In this document: in pieces, positions 43,196 through 51,643 of the stretch
Position numbering within the stretch: the first letter of the stretch is position 1
How the letters are laid out: each line of letters opens with the position of its first letter
Source of the DNA: Sphingobium sp. EM0848
GTDB taxonomy: Bacteria; Pseudomonadota; Alphaproteobacteria; Sphingomonadales; Sphingomonadaceae
Assembly (NCBI RefSeq): GCF_013375555.1
Contig: NZ_JABXWB010000001.1
Location: forward strand, 682,001-746,000
Direction: 5' to 3'
Length of the DNA: 64,000 bases
Translations under genes and position numbers: made by a program
Notes under the pieces: generated by a model
What the model was told of the DNA's origin: nothing
The model's database searches: none
Seen by the model: only the letters and a program-made list of their open reading frames with translations

Positions 43196-43527
43196 GACCG
43201 TTTCCCCAGGCGAAGCCGCGCCATCATCCTGGCGGTGCCGGCCGAAAGGCTGAGGAGCAGCACACCGGTGGCGAGGCAGGAGGCTGAAATCATCAGCGCA
43301 GCGCGCAGGACCAGCATCGGGTTCTGCTTCAGAACCAGGCCGGCCACCAGCACGAGGAGGCCCATGATCACTGTCTCGATGACGACCAGGCGGAAGCGCC
43401 ACTGGAAGGATTCCGCCTCGAACCGCTGGGCGATGCGCTGCTCAACGATGCGCTCGATCGCGTCATCGTCCGGCCACTCGATCCTGCACTTATCGGGGTT
43501 GGGCATGGGGTGTTCCATTATGATCAC
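43192..43527 (-). CDS. Small membrane protein in the tra operon, TrbI position
   Basis: A 111-residue protein with a charged N-terminal helix (DDDAIERIVEQRIAQRFEAE) and two hydrophobic helices (VVIETVIMGLLVLVAGLVL and AALMISASCLATGVLLLSL). It starts with GTG 43527, overlapping the traC stop as GTGA, or with ATG 43518. F TrbI has about 128 residues and one membrane helix, so this is only a positional counterpart. Confidence 0.65.
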   Translation of the reverse strand: MIIMEHPMPNPDKCRIEWPDDDAIERIVEQRIAQRFEAESFQWRFRLVVIETVIMGLLVLVAGLVLKQNPMLVLRAALMISASCLATGVLLLSLSAGTARMMARLRLGKRS

Positions 43528-46034
43528 TCTGCGGCAAGGGGTGCCGGCGATGCCGAGCCAAGGATTTCGGACGGGTCGACGCCAGCGAGATGGCAGACCG
43601 CCTCCAGTGGAGACAGTCCCCGGCGAATCAGCGCCTCGAAGGCGGCGACTTCATCGGGCGCGGATGTATTGATCCAATAGGAGAAGGGATCGACAACCAG
43701 GCGAGCAATACCGAGGCCGAGTGGAGAGTCGATGAAGACTTCGCTATAGTTGGGCTTGGAGTTTCGAACGGACTTGAGAAGATCGAGAACGAACCCGGAA
43801 TAGTCGAGGATCTTGTTGTCGACCGCCTTGTCGTAGGTCGAACCCTGCAACAGGAAGCGCGTCGCGGCATTTTCGAGGATCACCTGCCCGGTGCCGCCGA
43901 AGAGCAGCAGGTCATTGAGGCTTTGGAGCACGATCCCAAACGAGCCGCGATATTTACGCGCGCGTCGGTAGCCCTGGCCGAAGGCTTCGGCGAGGCGCGA
44001 GAGATCTTGCCCATCGGTGCGGGTCATGAACTGCGCGGCTTCATCGCACAGGACGAAGCGGGGCCGGTCGCGCGCCGAGAGGTAAAGCTCCTGCGTCACC
44101 GCGTTCACCACCACCATGACGATGACGTTGAACAGGTCCGGCATGGATTTCAGGCGCTCGAGCTCAAGGACGACGAATTCGTCCGAGCGGATGTCGAGCG
44201 TGGAAGGGCCGTTGAAATAATGGCCATAGGCCCCGCTCGACCCGAAATCGCGCAGGTTGAAGGCGAGTTCGCGGGCCACCGGGACCAGATGCTCGACCCG
44301 GTCAAGCTCACTGCCGGCATGGGCCGGATAGGTTCCCAGCCAATCCCGCACGGCGTCGATGCCATGGTCCGCCCGACCTCCATCGATCGTCCATTGCACG
44401 GCGGACTTGAGCAGGTTCCATTCGGAGGTCGTAACGCCTTTGCGGGTGGAGGCATTGGCCATTTCCGCGACGATCGCCACCGCCATGGTGATGGCCGACT
44501 GTTTGTCGTCGCCATCGAGGGCAAGGCCCATATCGAACGGATTGAGGACGAGATGCTCCTCGCCAATGTCGATATAGCGGCCCGAGCAGAGGGTGCAGAG
44601 CTTGCGGTAGCTGCCGCCAATATCGATGATGCGAATGAGCGCGCCGCAGGCAAAATATTGCTGGCAGAGATTATTGAGGAGGAAGCTCTTGCCCGCGCCG
44701 CTCTCGGCCGAGACGATGAAATTATAATTGTTGATCCGCGGATCGAAGAGGTCGAGCGTGATGAGCTGTCCCTTGCGGCCGGTGTAGAGCAGCGCCGGGC
44801 GGCCGCCACCCCGAAAGTCGGTCTGGACGGGCGCCATCAGCACGGCCGCCTTGACCGGCATCCTGAAATCCCGTTCGAGCATGCGGAGCGTCGACCGGTC
44901 GGGATAGAGGCCAAAGGGCAGGGCCATCACCAGCAGCGTGGAATTCAGATAGCTTTCCTCCTGCATCGAGAAGGGAAGCGGTTCGCTCTCCCACAGCCGT
45001 TTGGCCCGGGCGGCGAGTTCGCGGGCATGGGCGCGGTCACGGCCGAAGACCCAGAGGCATGGGATCACACGGACAAAGCGCGAGTTGCTGGCTTCGTCGA
45101 GGATCCACCCGATCTCATCGATCTGCTTGCCGACCTCGATGGCAAAGCTGCCAGCGGCCTTTTGCGCCGAGAGGATCTGGGCGCGCTTGTGGATCTCGAA
45201 CTGGGAATGGTCGAAGAGGATGTTGAGCGTGTAGAGAAACGGACCGCCAATCTGGTCGCTGTCCTCGGATGACCCGCGCATTCCGCCAAGCAGCCGATTG
45301 GCGCGTTCGGCCGTAATCCGGCGCGCGGGTGCCTTTGGGGTCAGGCAGCGCGCAACCTGATTGCCGAGGAATACCTCCGGCCCTTCAAAGACAAGGTCGG
45401 GACCGGCATCGATGATCTGCTTGGCGATCGGTGGCGCACCGACCGTTGCCCCGTCCGCGAAGACGCCGGGTGCTGCGTTAGCGACGCCATTGAAGACACG
45501 GCGGTAGAAAGCGACCATCTCCTCTGGCGCGAGCCGCTGGATGCCGAGCTTGGACAATTGCTCCTCGACCTGGCGGCGCAGATCCTCTCCCAGCGGGCGC
45601 CGGGTCTTGATCGAGAGGAGGGTGCGGAAGTTGCGTACCGGGATGTCGTGGAGAGCCTTCAGACCATGGCGGCCGCGGGAGAGATAATCGCGGGTTCGCT
45701 GGGCGGAAGCCTGGATGAGCGGATCATTGCGCGTCTTGAGGTCGAGAAAGGCATCGAGAGCCTCGTCGATCAGCGGATCTGCAAAGGTGTGGATTTGAAG
45801 AACTGTCCCATCCGGGAACTGGATGTTGAGGAGGCCGAGCAAGGCAGCCTGGACATGCGAGAACATATAGGCCGTCGGGATCAGCTCCCAGGCATGACCC
45901 CAGCTATCGTCGATGCAGAGGAAAGCCTCGCTGTCCGGGTTCCAGGCAACAAGAGGGAGATGGTTGGAATAGCTGTCGCGCCGGACCGCATTGCGCAGGC
46001 GGGAGAAGCTGAGATTGCTCGATGCCCTGCTCAT
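43524..46034 (-). CDS. traC: Conjugal transfer ATPase TraC
   Basis: An 836-residue cytoplasmic ATPase of the VirB4/TraC family that energises pilus assembly. Walker A is SAESGAGKSFLLN at about residues 441-453, Walker B is RFVLCDEAAQFM, and the VirB4-specific segments RIIDIGGSYRKLCTLCSGRYIDIG and GYRRARKYRGSFGIVLQSL are present. It overlaps traV upstream and the small membrane-protein gene downstream by four bases each. The length matches the family. Confidence 0.94.
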   Translation of the reverse strand: MSRASSNLSFSRLRNAVRRDSYSNHLPLVAWNPDSEAFLCIDDSWGHAWELIPTAYMFSHVQAALLGLLNIQFPDGTVLQIHTFADPLIDEALDAFLDLKTRNDPLIQASAQRTRDYLSRGRHGLKALHDIPVRNFRTLLSIKTRRPLGEDLRRQVEEQLSKLGIQRLAPEEMVAFYRRVFNGVANAAPGVFADGATVGAPPIAKQIIDAGPDLVFEGPEVFLGNQVARCLTPKAPARRITAERANRLLGGMRGSSEDSDQIGGPFLYTLNILFDHSQFEIHKRAQILSAQKAAGSFAIEVGKQIDEIGWILDEASNSRFVRVIPCLWVFGRDRAHARELAARAKRLWESEPLPFSMQEESYLNSTLLVMALPFGLYPDRSTLRMLERDFRMPVKAAVLMAPVQTDFRGGGRPALLYTGRKGQLITLDLFDPRINNYNFIVSAESGAGKSFLLNNLCQQYFACGALIRIIDIGGSYRKLCTLCSGRYIDIGEEHLVLNPFDMGLALDGDDKQSAITMAVAIVAEMANASTRKGVTTSEWNLLKSAVQWTIDGGRADHGIDAVRDWLGTYPAHAGSELDRVEHLVPVARELAFNLRDFGSSGAYGHYFNGPSTLDIRSDEFVVLELERLKSMPDLFNVIVMVVVNAVTQELYLSARDRPRFVLCDEAAQFMTRTDGQDLSRLAEAFGQGYRRARKYRGSFGIVLQSLNDLLLFGGTGQVILENAATRFLLQGSTYDKAVDNKILDYSGFVLDLLKSVRNSKPNYSEVFIDSPLGLGIARLVVDPFSYWINTSAPDEVAAFEALIRRGLSPLEAVCHLAGVDPSEILGSASPAPLAAE

Positions 46035-46681
46035 GGACGGTTTTCCTCAGATGGGATCGGTGAGGGGGCTGGCGCGTCACCAACAGCGGCTTGCGGCTCC
46101 TTCCGCTGGCCAAGGACGGGATCGCGCGATGCCGGGGCTGGCGAGGCGATCAAGGCGCCGCCCACCACCCAGACCGGGCGGTCGACCACCGAATAGACAT
46201 AGCGCGGCATGTAGAGCCGGTCCGGACGCTGGCGGTCAGCATAGGGCAGGATCAGCGTGCGGACGGTGCGCGCAGGCTTCAGCATCGGGGTCGTCGGCGC
46301 GTCGATCAGGCCCTTGAGTTCCTGGTAGACGCTGTCGCGATAGCTGCCCCACGCATCGGCGCCAGCACGCTGGACGCCTTTGCCGATGCGGGACATTGCG
46401 TGCTTGCCGTGCAGCATGGCCTTGTCGTTCGTCACCCTGGGGTCGGATTTGGACGGGGTTCCCGCGACCGCATCTTCATAGGCCCGCTCAGGATGGATGC
46501 ATTGGCCGTGGTCATCATTCTTGCAGGAGAATTTTTCGGAATAGGGCGACATCATCGAGCCGATCGTCGCGCAGCCTGTGACCGTGACGAGTGCCGACAG
46601 GGCGAATATGGCTCGATGGAAACGCCCGGGACGATTGTATGGCATGGGGAGGCCTCTTGCGACGGGGTGGATGGGGAGCAT
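46031..46681 (-). CDS. traV: Conjugal transfer outer-membrane lipoprotein TraV
   Basis: A 216-residue lipoprotein. The signal segment FALSALVTVTGC ends in a lipobox cysteine, followed by the TraV-type FSCKNDDHGQCIHPERAYEDA. TraV forms the outer-membrane ring with TraK and TraB, the VirB7 role. ATG 46681 overlaps the traB stop as TGATG; an internal ATG at 46645 would give a more compact signal peptide. Confidence 0.85.
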   Translation of the reverse strand: MLPIHPVARGLPMPYNRPGRFHRAIFALSALVTVTGCATIGSMMSPYSEKFSCKNDDHGQCIHPERAYEDAVAGTPSKSDPRVTNDKAMLHGKHAMSRIGKGVQRAGADAWGSYRDSVYQELKGLIDAPTTPMLKPARTVRTLILPYADRQRPDRLYMPRYVYSVVDRPVWVVGGALIASPAPASRDPVLGQRKEPQAAVGDAPAPSPIPSEENRP

Positions 46682-47982
46682 CAGAATTTGGCTCCGACCG
46701 ATGGCTTGATTTCGAGGGCGAGCCCCTCCTGGATGACGACGACCACATCCTTGGCCGCGCCCACTTCGACGACAGGCCCGGCCTGGCGGGCGAGATCGAG
46801 GTAGAAATCGGTGAGCTTGTCGGAGGATTTCGAAAGCCCTCCGGCGACGCCCGTTTTGATGGCGTCGCCTGCGTCGAGGGATCGGACGCTGCCAAGGGCG
46901 GAGGTGGAAAGGCTGCCAAACGAGCCTTCGACCGATTGGGATATCCCGGCAATGGTCCCGGCGAGGAAGGAGCGGGCAAGCGTGGCGCCGGCGCGGGTTA
47001 CGACCTTGCCCGACAGGCCCTTCTTGCCATCGGCGTCGACGAAGAAGCCCTTGATGGCCTGATCGACCACGGCATGCTCATCGAAATCCACGCAGGAGAT
47101 TGAAACCAGCTGGATCTCGACCCGCTCCTTGGCGAGGCTGCCTGTAGCATTGCCGATCACAAAGCAACCGGCGAGATTGGCTTTGACATCATTGGGCAGC
47201 ACCGCCGGTGCCTGGACCCGGGCAATGATCGGCTCAGGGTTGGTCGTTGCGTCCCTACTGGCCAGCGCGTCGATCCCGGTCAGCAGTCTGGCTTTCATGA
47301 AACCAGGCGGCAAATATATCGTCCGATTGCCTTTTTTTGACCGTGCCCCGCCGGCAGCGCCTCCTTCCGCAGGAACCGTCATGGCTGCGCCGATGGCGCC
47401 GACCTGCCGTTCCGTGGGTGGCGGCGGAGGGGCTGAAGGGGCAGGCGGGGTCGGCGGCGGCGGTATCTCATCCGCTGCGGCCTGTGCCCCTCCCGGTGCT
47501 GGTGGATAGGCAGGCGCCTCTGCCGGTAACGCCGGTGGCAGCCCATCCTCGCCGCCGGAAGGGAGTCCATTGGTGGCTGGGCCGGATCGCGGCGCGACCT
47601 TGCCTTCCTCGATCGCGGTGACGCGGTCGCCAAGCAGATTTTGGCCATCGAGGATTTTTTGAAGGTCGCCGCGCAGCTTCACTTCCAGGCTGTCGCCGCG
47701 AAGGCCCGCGCCCATGTCCAGCTTGGACGCCTCGGGCGCCTTGATGACTGGCTTGTCGCCGCTGGAGCTTGCCGTATAGAGGCCAAAGCCAAGCAGGCCG
47801 ACGGTGGATACCACCGCCAGTTGCTTCGCGCGCAGCTTCTGGTCGGACGTCATTCGTGCCCATTGGGCGCGAAGGTCGAGCAGGGCAGGGGAGGTGCTTT
47901 CCCGCCCGTCCTGATGGTCGGCGGATGGGGTGCGGCCTGCCTGCTCGGCGCGATCAGCATCGCCTGCTTTGGGATCGGTCAT
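46681..47982 (-). CDS. traB: Conjugal transfer protein TraB (VirB10-like)
   Basis: A 433-residue protein with a cytoplasmic N-terminus, one transmembrane helix (LAVVSTVGLLGFGLYTA), a proline-rich periplasmic linker (IPPPPTPPAPSAPPPPP) and a C-terminal beta domain with VPAEGGAAGG, IYLPPGFMKARLLTGIDA and CFVIGNATGSLAKERVEIQLVS. It spans the envelope and links the inner and outer complexes. It overlaps traK and traV by four bases and one base. Confidence 0.92.
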   Translation of the reverse strand: MTDPKAGDADRAEQAGRTPSADHQDGRESTSPALLDLRAQWARMTSDQKLRAKQLAVVSTVGLLGFGLYTASSSGDKPVIKAPEASKLDMGAGLRGDSLEVKLRGDLQKILDGQNLLGDRVTAIEEGKVAPRSGPATNGLPSGGEDGLPPALPAEAPAYPPAPGGAQAAADEIPPPPTPPAPSAPPPPPTERQVGAIGAAMTVPAEGGAAGGARSKKGNRTIYLPPGFMKARLLTGIDALASRDATTNPEPIIARVQAPAVLPNDVKANLAGCFVIGNATGSLAKERVEIQLVSISCVDFDEHAVVDQAIKGFFVDADGKKGLSGKVVTRAGATLARSFLAGTIAGISQSVEGSFGSLSTSALGSVRSLDAGDAIKTGVAGGLSKSSDKLTDFYLDLARQAGPVVEVGAAKDVVVVIQEGLALEIKPSVGAKF

Positions 47983-48746
47983 GGCTGGATGCTCCTGCGC
48001 ACGACGATCAGCCGGGCGGTTTCGCGCGGACCGATGGCGAGCCGGTCAAGCGTCACGGCGAAGATGTCCGCGCCGAGGCTTCGATCGAGGAAGCTGCGTT
48101 CGTCGAGCGAGGCAGAAGTCGTGCTGCTGACCAGATACTCGCTGACCGAAAGGCCCGCTCCGTCGATTTCCAGCCGTCGCCGTTCCTTCACAATCAGGCC
48201 GGGCGTATCGGTAATCGTCACGCTGTCGCGCGACGGGGCTACCTCCATGAAGGAAGCGGGGATGCGATCCTGCAACAGGGCGAGCGCAATGCCGACGGCG
48301 CGCTCCTCTTCGACCAGCGGGCCAAGCAGCGCCTCATTGGCGCGCGCGCGCTGGGCGATGCCCGGAACGAGCGAAACTGTCTGCGCCGGGATATCGGCAG
48401 GCTCGGCATAAAGGGAATAGATGGAGCCGTTGCATGACACGAAAAACTCGGAGGGCGTCGTCACATAGGTGCGGGTTTTGGCGCCCTGGTCGTCTGTCTC
48501 AAGAACGAGGAATTTGATCCAGGCATCCGAGCCGCCGCGCTCGACGGCGAGCCCCTTTTCGGCCGAGAATTTGACATCCTCGACGTCCCCACCGACGCAG
48601 ACGATATGATTGACGTCGCGATTGGAGAGCCGGATGTGGCTCGCCTGATCCGGCAGGGCCGTGATCGATTGGGCGAGGGCTGGGCAGGGCGCGGCAAGGG
48701 CGCCCATGAGGCACAGCAGCCTCAGGCGGTTAGCGGATGTCGGCAC
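47979..48746 (-). CDS. traK: Conjugal transfer protein TraK (VirB9-like)
   Basis: A 255-residue exported protein of the TraK secretin-like family. The signal peptide LLCLMGALAAPCPALA is followed by the beta-rich N-domain (HIRLSNRDVNHIVCVGGDVEDVKFSAEKGL) and a C-terminal domain (LEIDGAGLSVSEYLVSSTT, ending ARLIVVRRS). It forms the outer-membrane core complex with TraV and TraB. It overlaps traE by 17 bases. Confidence 0.9.
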   Translation of the reverse strand: MPTSANRLRLLCLMGALAAPCPALAQSITALPDQASHIRLSNRDVNHIVCVGGDVEDVKFSAEKGLAVERGGSDAWIKFLVLETDDQGAKTRTYVTTPSEFFVSCNGSIYSLYAEPADIPAQTVSLVPGIAQRARANEALLGPLVEEERAVGIALALLQDRIPASFMEVAPSRDSVTITDTPGLIVKERRRLEIDGAGLSVSEYLVSSTTSASLDERSFLDRSLGADIFAVTLDRLAIGPRETARLIVVRRSIQP

Positions 48747-49362
48747 TGAAACTCTCCTCCTGGAGGGCGGTCAGCCAGAAGCGGCCATTTTCGAGGGCGT
48801 AGCGAATGCGCAGATTGCCCCGGAATTTTCGGATGACGCCGCCAATGACGCGCACCTTTTCAACAGGGACGACGATCTCGCTTCCCGTGTAGGTGACGGG
48901 CTGATCGCTCCGAATATAGGTCGCGATTGACAGGGTCGGGTTATTGCCGAGTTCGTCCAGCAACCGGTTGAGGCTGTCGCGCAGCGCATTATAGGCGCTG
49001 GGATGGACAATGCTGAGCAGCTCCTGGAACTGCCGGTCGGCTGAATAGGCCGAATAGGTGCTGGCCAGGCTCACGATATTGAAGGTGATCGTCCGCAAAT
49101 AGGTGGGCGATGGCTTGTTGCCGGTGACATAGAGGTCGCCGCCCGCGCCGAACGGCACGATGACTGTCCGCTGGTTCTGGTTCGACGTGTAGAGCACGGT
49201 TCCCAGGATCGCGGTGATCCCGAACATCCCGCCGATCGCCACCTTCAGCAGGCGGTTTTCTTCGAAGAGGTTGGCCGAGCCTTGCAGATAGCGGTGGAGA
49301 TGCCAGCTCGGCCTTGTATCGCCGATCATGTCTCCGTCCGATTTGCGCCGAAAGATGGGCAT
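48730..49362 (-). CDS. traE: Conjugal transfer protein TraE
   Basis: A 210-residue inner-membrane protein of the TraE/VirB5-VirB8-like class. A cytoplasmic start (MPIFRRKSDGDMIGD) is followed by one membrane helix (LKVAIGGMFGITAILGTVLY) and a periplasmic domain with YLRTITFNIVSLASTYSAYSADRQFQELLSI. ATG 49362 matches the family N-terminus; upstream ATGs in the open frame overlap traL. It is required for pilus assembly. Confidence 0.88.
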   Translation of the reverse strand: MPIFRRKSDGDMIGDTRPSWHLHRYLQGSANLFEENRLLKVAIGGMFGITAILGTVLYTSNQNQRTVIVPFGAGGDLYVTGNKPSPTYLRTITFNIVSLASTYSAYSADRQFQELLSIVHPSAYNALRDSLNRLLDELGNNPTLSIATYIRSDQPVTYTGSEIVVPVEKVRVIGGVIRKFRGNLRIRYALENGRFWLTALQEESFSADIR

Positions 49363-49367
49363 CGAGG

Positions 49368-49658
49368 TTACTCGAAGAAGCGGGTCTGGGTCGGACCCGG
49401 ATAATGAGGAAAGCGGACGAGACCCCAGCGCCATGCAAGGTGCTGGATGAACCCTCTCGGTTTTGTCCGTTTCCAGGGAATGAAGAGGAGAAGAGTGCCG
49501 ATGAACGCCCACCCGATGATCCCGCCGACGATGACCGCGACGAAGATCACGGCAATGACGACAATGAATTCCTGACTGTCGAACCAGAGGATCTGGACCG
49601 GCCGATGCAGGTATTGGGGCAGGCGTTCATCCAACGCTCTTCTCCCTTGCTTCATCAC
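49368..49658 (-). CDS. traL: Conjugal transfer protein TraL
   Basis: A 96-residue inner-membrane protein, matching TraL (VirB3-like) length. DERLPQYLHRPVQILWFDSQEF is the family start and VVIAVIFVAVIVGGIIGWAFIG the membrane segment. It lies between the pilin and traE, exactly as in F-type operons. Confidence 0.9.
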   Translation of the reverse strand: MMKQGRRALDERLPQYLHRPVQILWFDSQEFIVVIAVIFVAVIVGGIIGWAFIGTLLLFIPWKRTKPRGFIQHLAWRWGLVRFPHYPGPTQTRFFE

Positions 49659-49749
49659 GCTTTCGCGTGACCTACAGAAAGGTGACCATCACCTTCCGTC
49701 CTGGTCGGGCGTCCCGCAGCGGCCACGCCGCTGTGGGGCGCACCGGTGC

Positions 49750-50067
49750 TCAAATGACCATGCCGAAGGTCTGGAGGATCGAATCCGCCTTGATGAGGCA
49801 GACCGCCGCCACGATCGTCGGGATGCCGATCATGATATTGGAGAAGAGCCGCGAGACCCCGAACAGGAAGGCCGCGACCCCGCCGACGAAACCGAGTGGG
49901 CCCTTGACCCCCTGGTTCACGACAATGTCGTAAATGTCGTAGCCGAGATCGCCGGCGGCCGGGGCCTGGAAAGCGTGGGCGATCCCGGCTGCGCCGATCG
50001 CGGCCAGGAGGAAAAGGATGGCCGCGTCGATCGTGCGGATCGTCCTTCCCCGGAACAATGTCATCAT
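49750..50067 (-). CDS. traA: TraA-type conjugative pilin
   Basis: A 105-residue pilin precursor. The signal region (IDAAILFLLAAIGAAGIAHA) is followed by a mature peptide of about 70 residues with two hydrophobic segments (GPLGFVGGVAAFLFGVSRLF and IMIGIPTIVAAVCLIKADSI), the TraA/VirB2 pattern. ATG 50067 has AAGGAG seven bases upstream; a second ATG follows directly. Position before traL agrees. The S26 peptidase in the same operon may process it. A 20-bp palindrome lies 39 bases upstream of the start. Confidence 0.85.
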   Translation of the reverse strand: MMTLFRGRTIRTIDAAILFLLAAIGAAGIAHAFQAPAAGDLGYDIYDIVVNQGVKGPLGFVGGVAAFLFGVSRLFSNIMIGIPTIVAAVCLIKADSILQTFGMVI

Positions 50068-50106
50068 ATGCAGTCTCCTTGGGTTTGGAACCATCCGATG
50101 ATGTCG

Positions 50107-50126
50107 GGAGCGATCATGATCGCTCC
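50107..50126. repeat. Perfect 20-bp palindrome between dsbC and traA
   Basis: GGAGCGATCA at 50107-50116 is directly followed by its reverse complement TGATCGCTCC. The pairing can continue outward (GTCGG at 50102-50106 with CCGAC a few bases beyond the right arm), giving a strong stem in the leader of traA. No T-run follows on the minus strand, so it is more likely an RNA-stability or processing element, or an operator, than a terminator. Confidence 0.55.
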
Positions 50127-50254
50127 GGCCGACGGACGTGCTGGACGGCTCCGATGCGCGCGTCCGCCGGCATTCAAGGTGCCGCTTGCGCCGACGGATT
50201 GCCGGTGCGAGCGTTCGTGAAGAGAGGTCGCGGTCTTCCCGCGCGATGGAGGGT

Positions 50255-51013
50255 CTAGGAGGCCGGGGGCTTATGCTGCTCGGCCAGGAACGCCTCCAGT
50301 GCAGCCTGCTGGAAGCCTGAGATGAGCTTGCCGTCGACGATGAGCGTCGGCGTGCCGCTGATCCCCATCTTGCGCACGGCCTCGGCATCCCGGGCGACCG
50401 TGGCGGCGCCTGCCGCGCATTTGCGCAAGGTTGGCGGATGCTGGCCGGAATAGAGGGCCTTGAATGCCGCTGCCTTGTCGGGCGAGCAGAGAATATGCTC
50501 CGCCTTGGCCGACGCCTCCGGGTGGATGCCGCTCACAAAATAGATCAGCCTCTGGACTGGCTTACCCTCCGCGGCCTTCGCTGCCCAGAAGCGATCCAGC
50601 GCCTGGCAATAGGGGCAATCGGGGTCCGTGAACTCGATGACCTTGGGCGCGCCCGCCGGTCCGATTACCAGCGCGTCGGCCGGGTCGATCGCTGCCATGC
50701 GCTTTCTTGCACTGGCATCCTGGGCAAGAGCGGTGAGATTGGTGCCGTTCTTGTCGTAAATGGCCGCAAAGAGCAGATGGTCGCTCTCCGGCGCGAAATA
50801 GACCATCCGTCCGCCAGCGAGCGCCTGGTAGATCGGCCCCTTGACCGGCGCCGGCCCGAAATCCTCGAATTGGAGATTGGTGAATGTTTGCCTGAGCTGG
50901 TGCTCCGCTTCCGCCGCGGCCGCGGGCAGAGGATCGCACTTATTCTCGCCCGCGATCGCCGGAACGGCGGCGCAGAGCAGGGTGGCCGCTATCAGCTTAT
51001 TGATCCGACGCAT
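50255..51013 (-). CDS. dsbC: DsbC-type disulfide isomerase
   Basis: A 252-residue periplasmic protein with a signal peptide (IAATLLCAAVPAIA), an N-terminal dimerisation part and a thioredoxin domain with FTDPDCPYCQALDRF (CxxC) and the cis-proline loop GISGTPTLIVDGKLI. DsbC-like proteins are common in F-type operons, where they refold multi-cysteine proteins such as TraU, TraN and TraH. GGAGAG precedes ATG 51013, which overlaps the upstream gene by 17 bases. Confidence 0.9.
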   Translation of the reverse strand: MRRINKLIAATLLCAAVPAIAGENKCDPLPAAAAEAEHQLRQTFTNLQFEDFGPAPVKGPIYQALAGGRMVYFAPESDHLLFAAIYDKNGTNLTALAQDASARKRMAAIDPADALVIGPAGAPKVIEFTDPDCPYCQALDRFWAAKAAEGKPVQRLIYFVSGIHPEASAKAEHILCSPDKAAAFKALYSGQHPPTLRKCAAGAATVARDAEAVRKMGISGTPTLIVDGKLISGFQQAALEAFLAEQHKPPAS

Positions 51014-51290
51014 TCTGCTCTCCTATGGCAAGAGGGCTGGCGCTGTGCACCAGATCCCGATCGAAGGTGACAGCGCTCCCGATGCTGATGTTGCGAGCGA
51101 TCGCCGGGCGTGGGTCGGTCTTCTCCGTGATGACGAATTCATTCCCCTGCTGCACGATCGCGAGCGGTCGGATCGCAAGCGTCACCGCATGCACGGCGCC
51201 GTCGCGGACGGGATGGGCGTGGAGCGGCGTACAGGCCAGAAGCGGCACAATTGGTGCTGAGACCGTCAATATGGTATCTCGAAAGCGCAT
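50997..51290 (-). CDS. Small exported protein, first gene of the tra operon
   Basis: A 97-residue protein with a signal peptide (ILTVSAPIVPLLACTPLHAH) and a short beta-rich mature part (VTLAIRPLAIVQQGNEFVITEK). GGGAGA lies eight bases before ATG 51290. I do not recognise the family. It overlaps dsbC and is first in the transfer transcript, so it may assist pilin or envelope functions. Confidence 0.6.
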   Translation of the reverse strand: MRFRDTILTVSAPIVPLLACTPLHAHPVRDGAVHAVTLAIRPLAIVQQGNEFVITEKTDPRPAIARNISIGSAVTFDRDLVHSASPLAIGEQNASDQ

Positions 51291-51643
51291 GGCATAGCTC
51301 TCCCGTGGCGCCCCATGGCGCAGATGGCGAAACAGTGAATGTGACGGCTCGACCAGTCCTCAGCCTGTTTCGAACAGGTGGCTGCGATCGTCGATCCGGT
51401 GTGATTCGATAAATGACTTGCTCGCTCAGGCTCCGCAAGAGGCAGGGCAGTGAAGTGCCGATCCGGCGAAAGAAAGCACCAAGATTACTGGCAGGCGCAA
51501 CTGGTCTCATTTCGCCAAAATGGGCAGATATTGAAACAAAATCGGCACTTCAATGCCGATAATCGTTCCATCTGCCAGGGATTTTGCCGCTGCCAGCGAT
51601 AGTCCTGAACAACGATGGGCATGAATGAAAAGGAGAAACTTCA
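51291..51643. promoter_or_regulatory. Divergent control region upstream of the tra operon
   Basis: This 353-base gap holds no gene. ATCGGCA and TGCCGAT flank CTTCAA at 51541-51560. Read on the minus strand, TTGAAG (51553-51548) is a fair -35 and TATCTG (51530-51525) a fair -10 with a 17-base spacer, so the inverted repeat would enclose the -35. The half-site GAAGTGCCGAT recurs inverted at 51452-51462. CTGCCAG is repeated near 51571 and 51590. AAGGAG precedes the plus-strand start at 51644. It is a likely tra promoter with repressor sites and could also hold oriT. Confidence 0.45.

Noticed and set aside
43590..45272. 560-codon plus-strand open frame
   Set aside because: It is antisense to traC, whose Walker motifs are on the other strand.
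51291..51643. Possible oriT
   Set aside because: Inverted repeats are present, but no nic-site motif could be recognised and no relaxase gene is nearby, so it is not listed as an origin.
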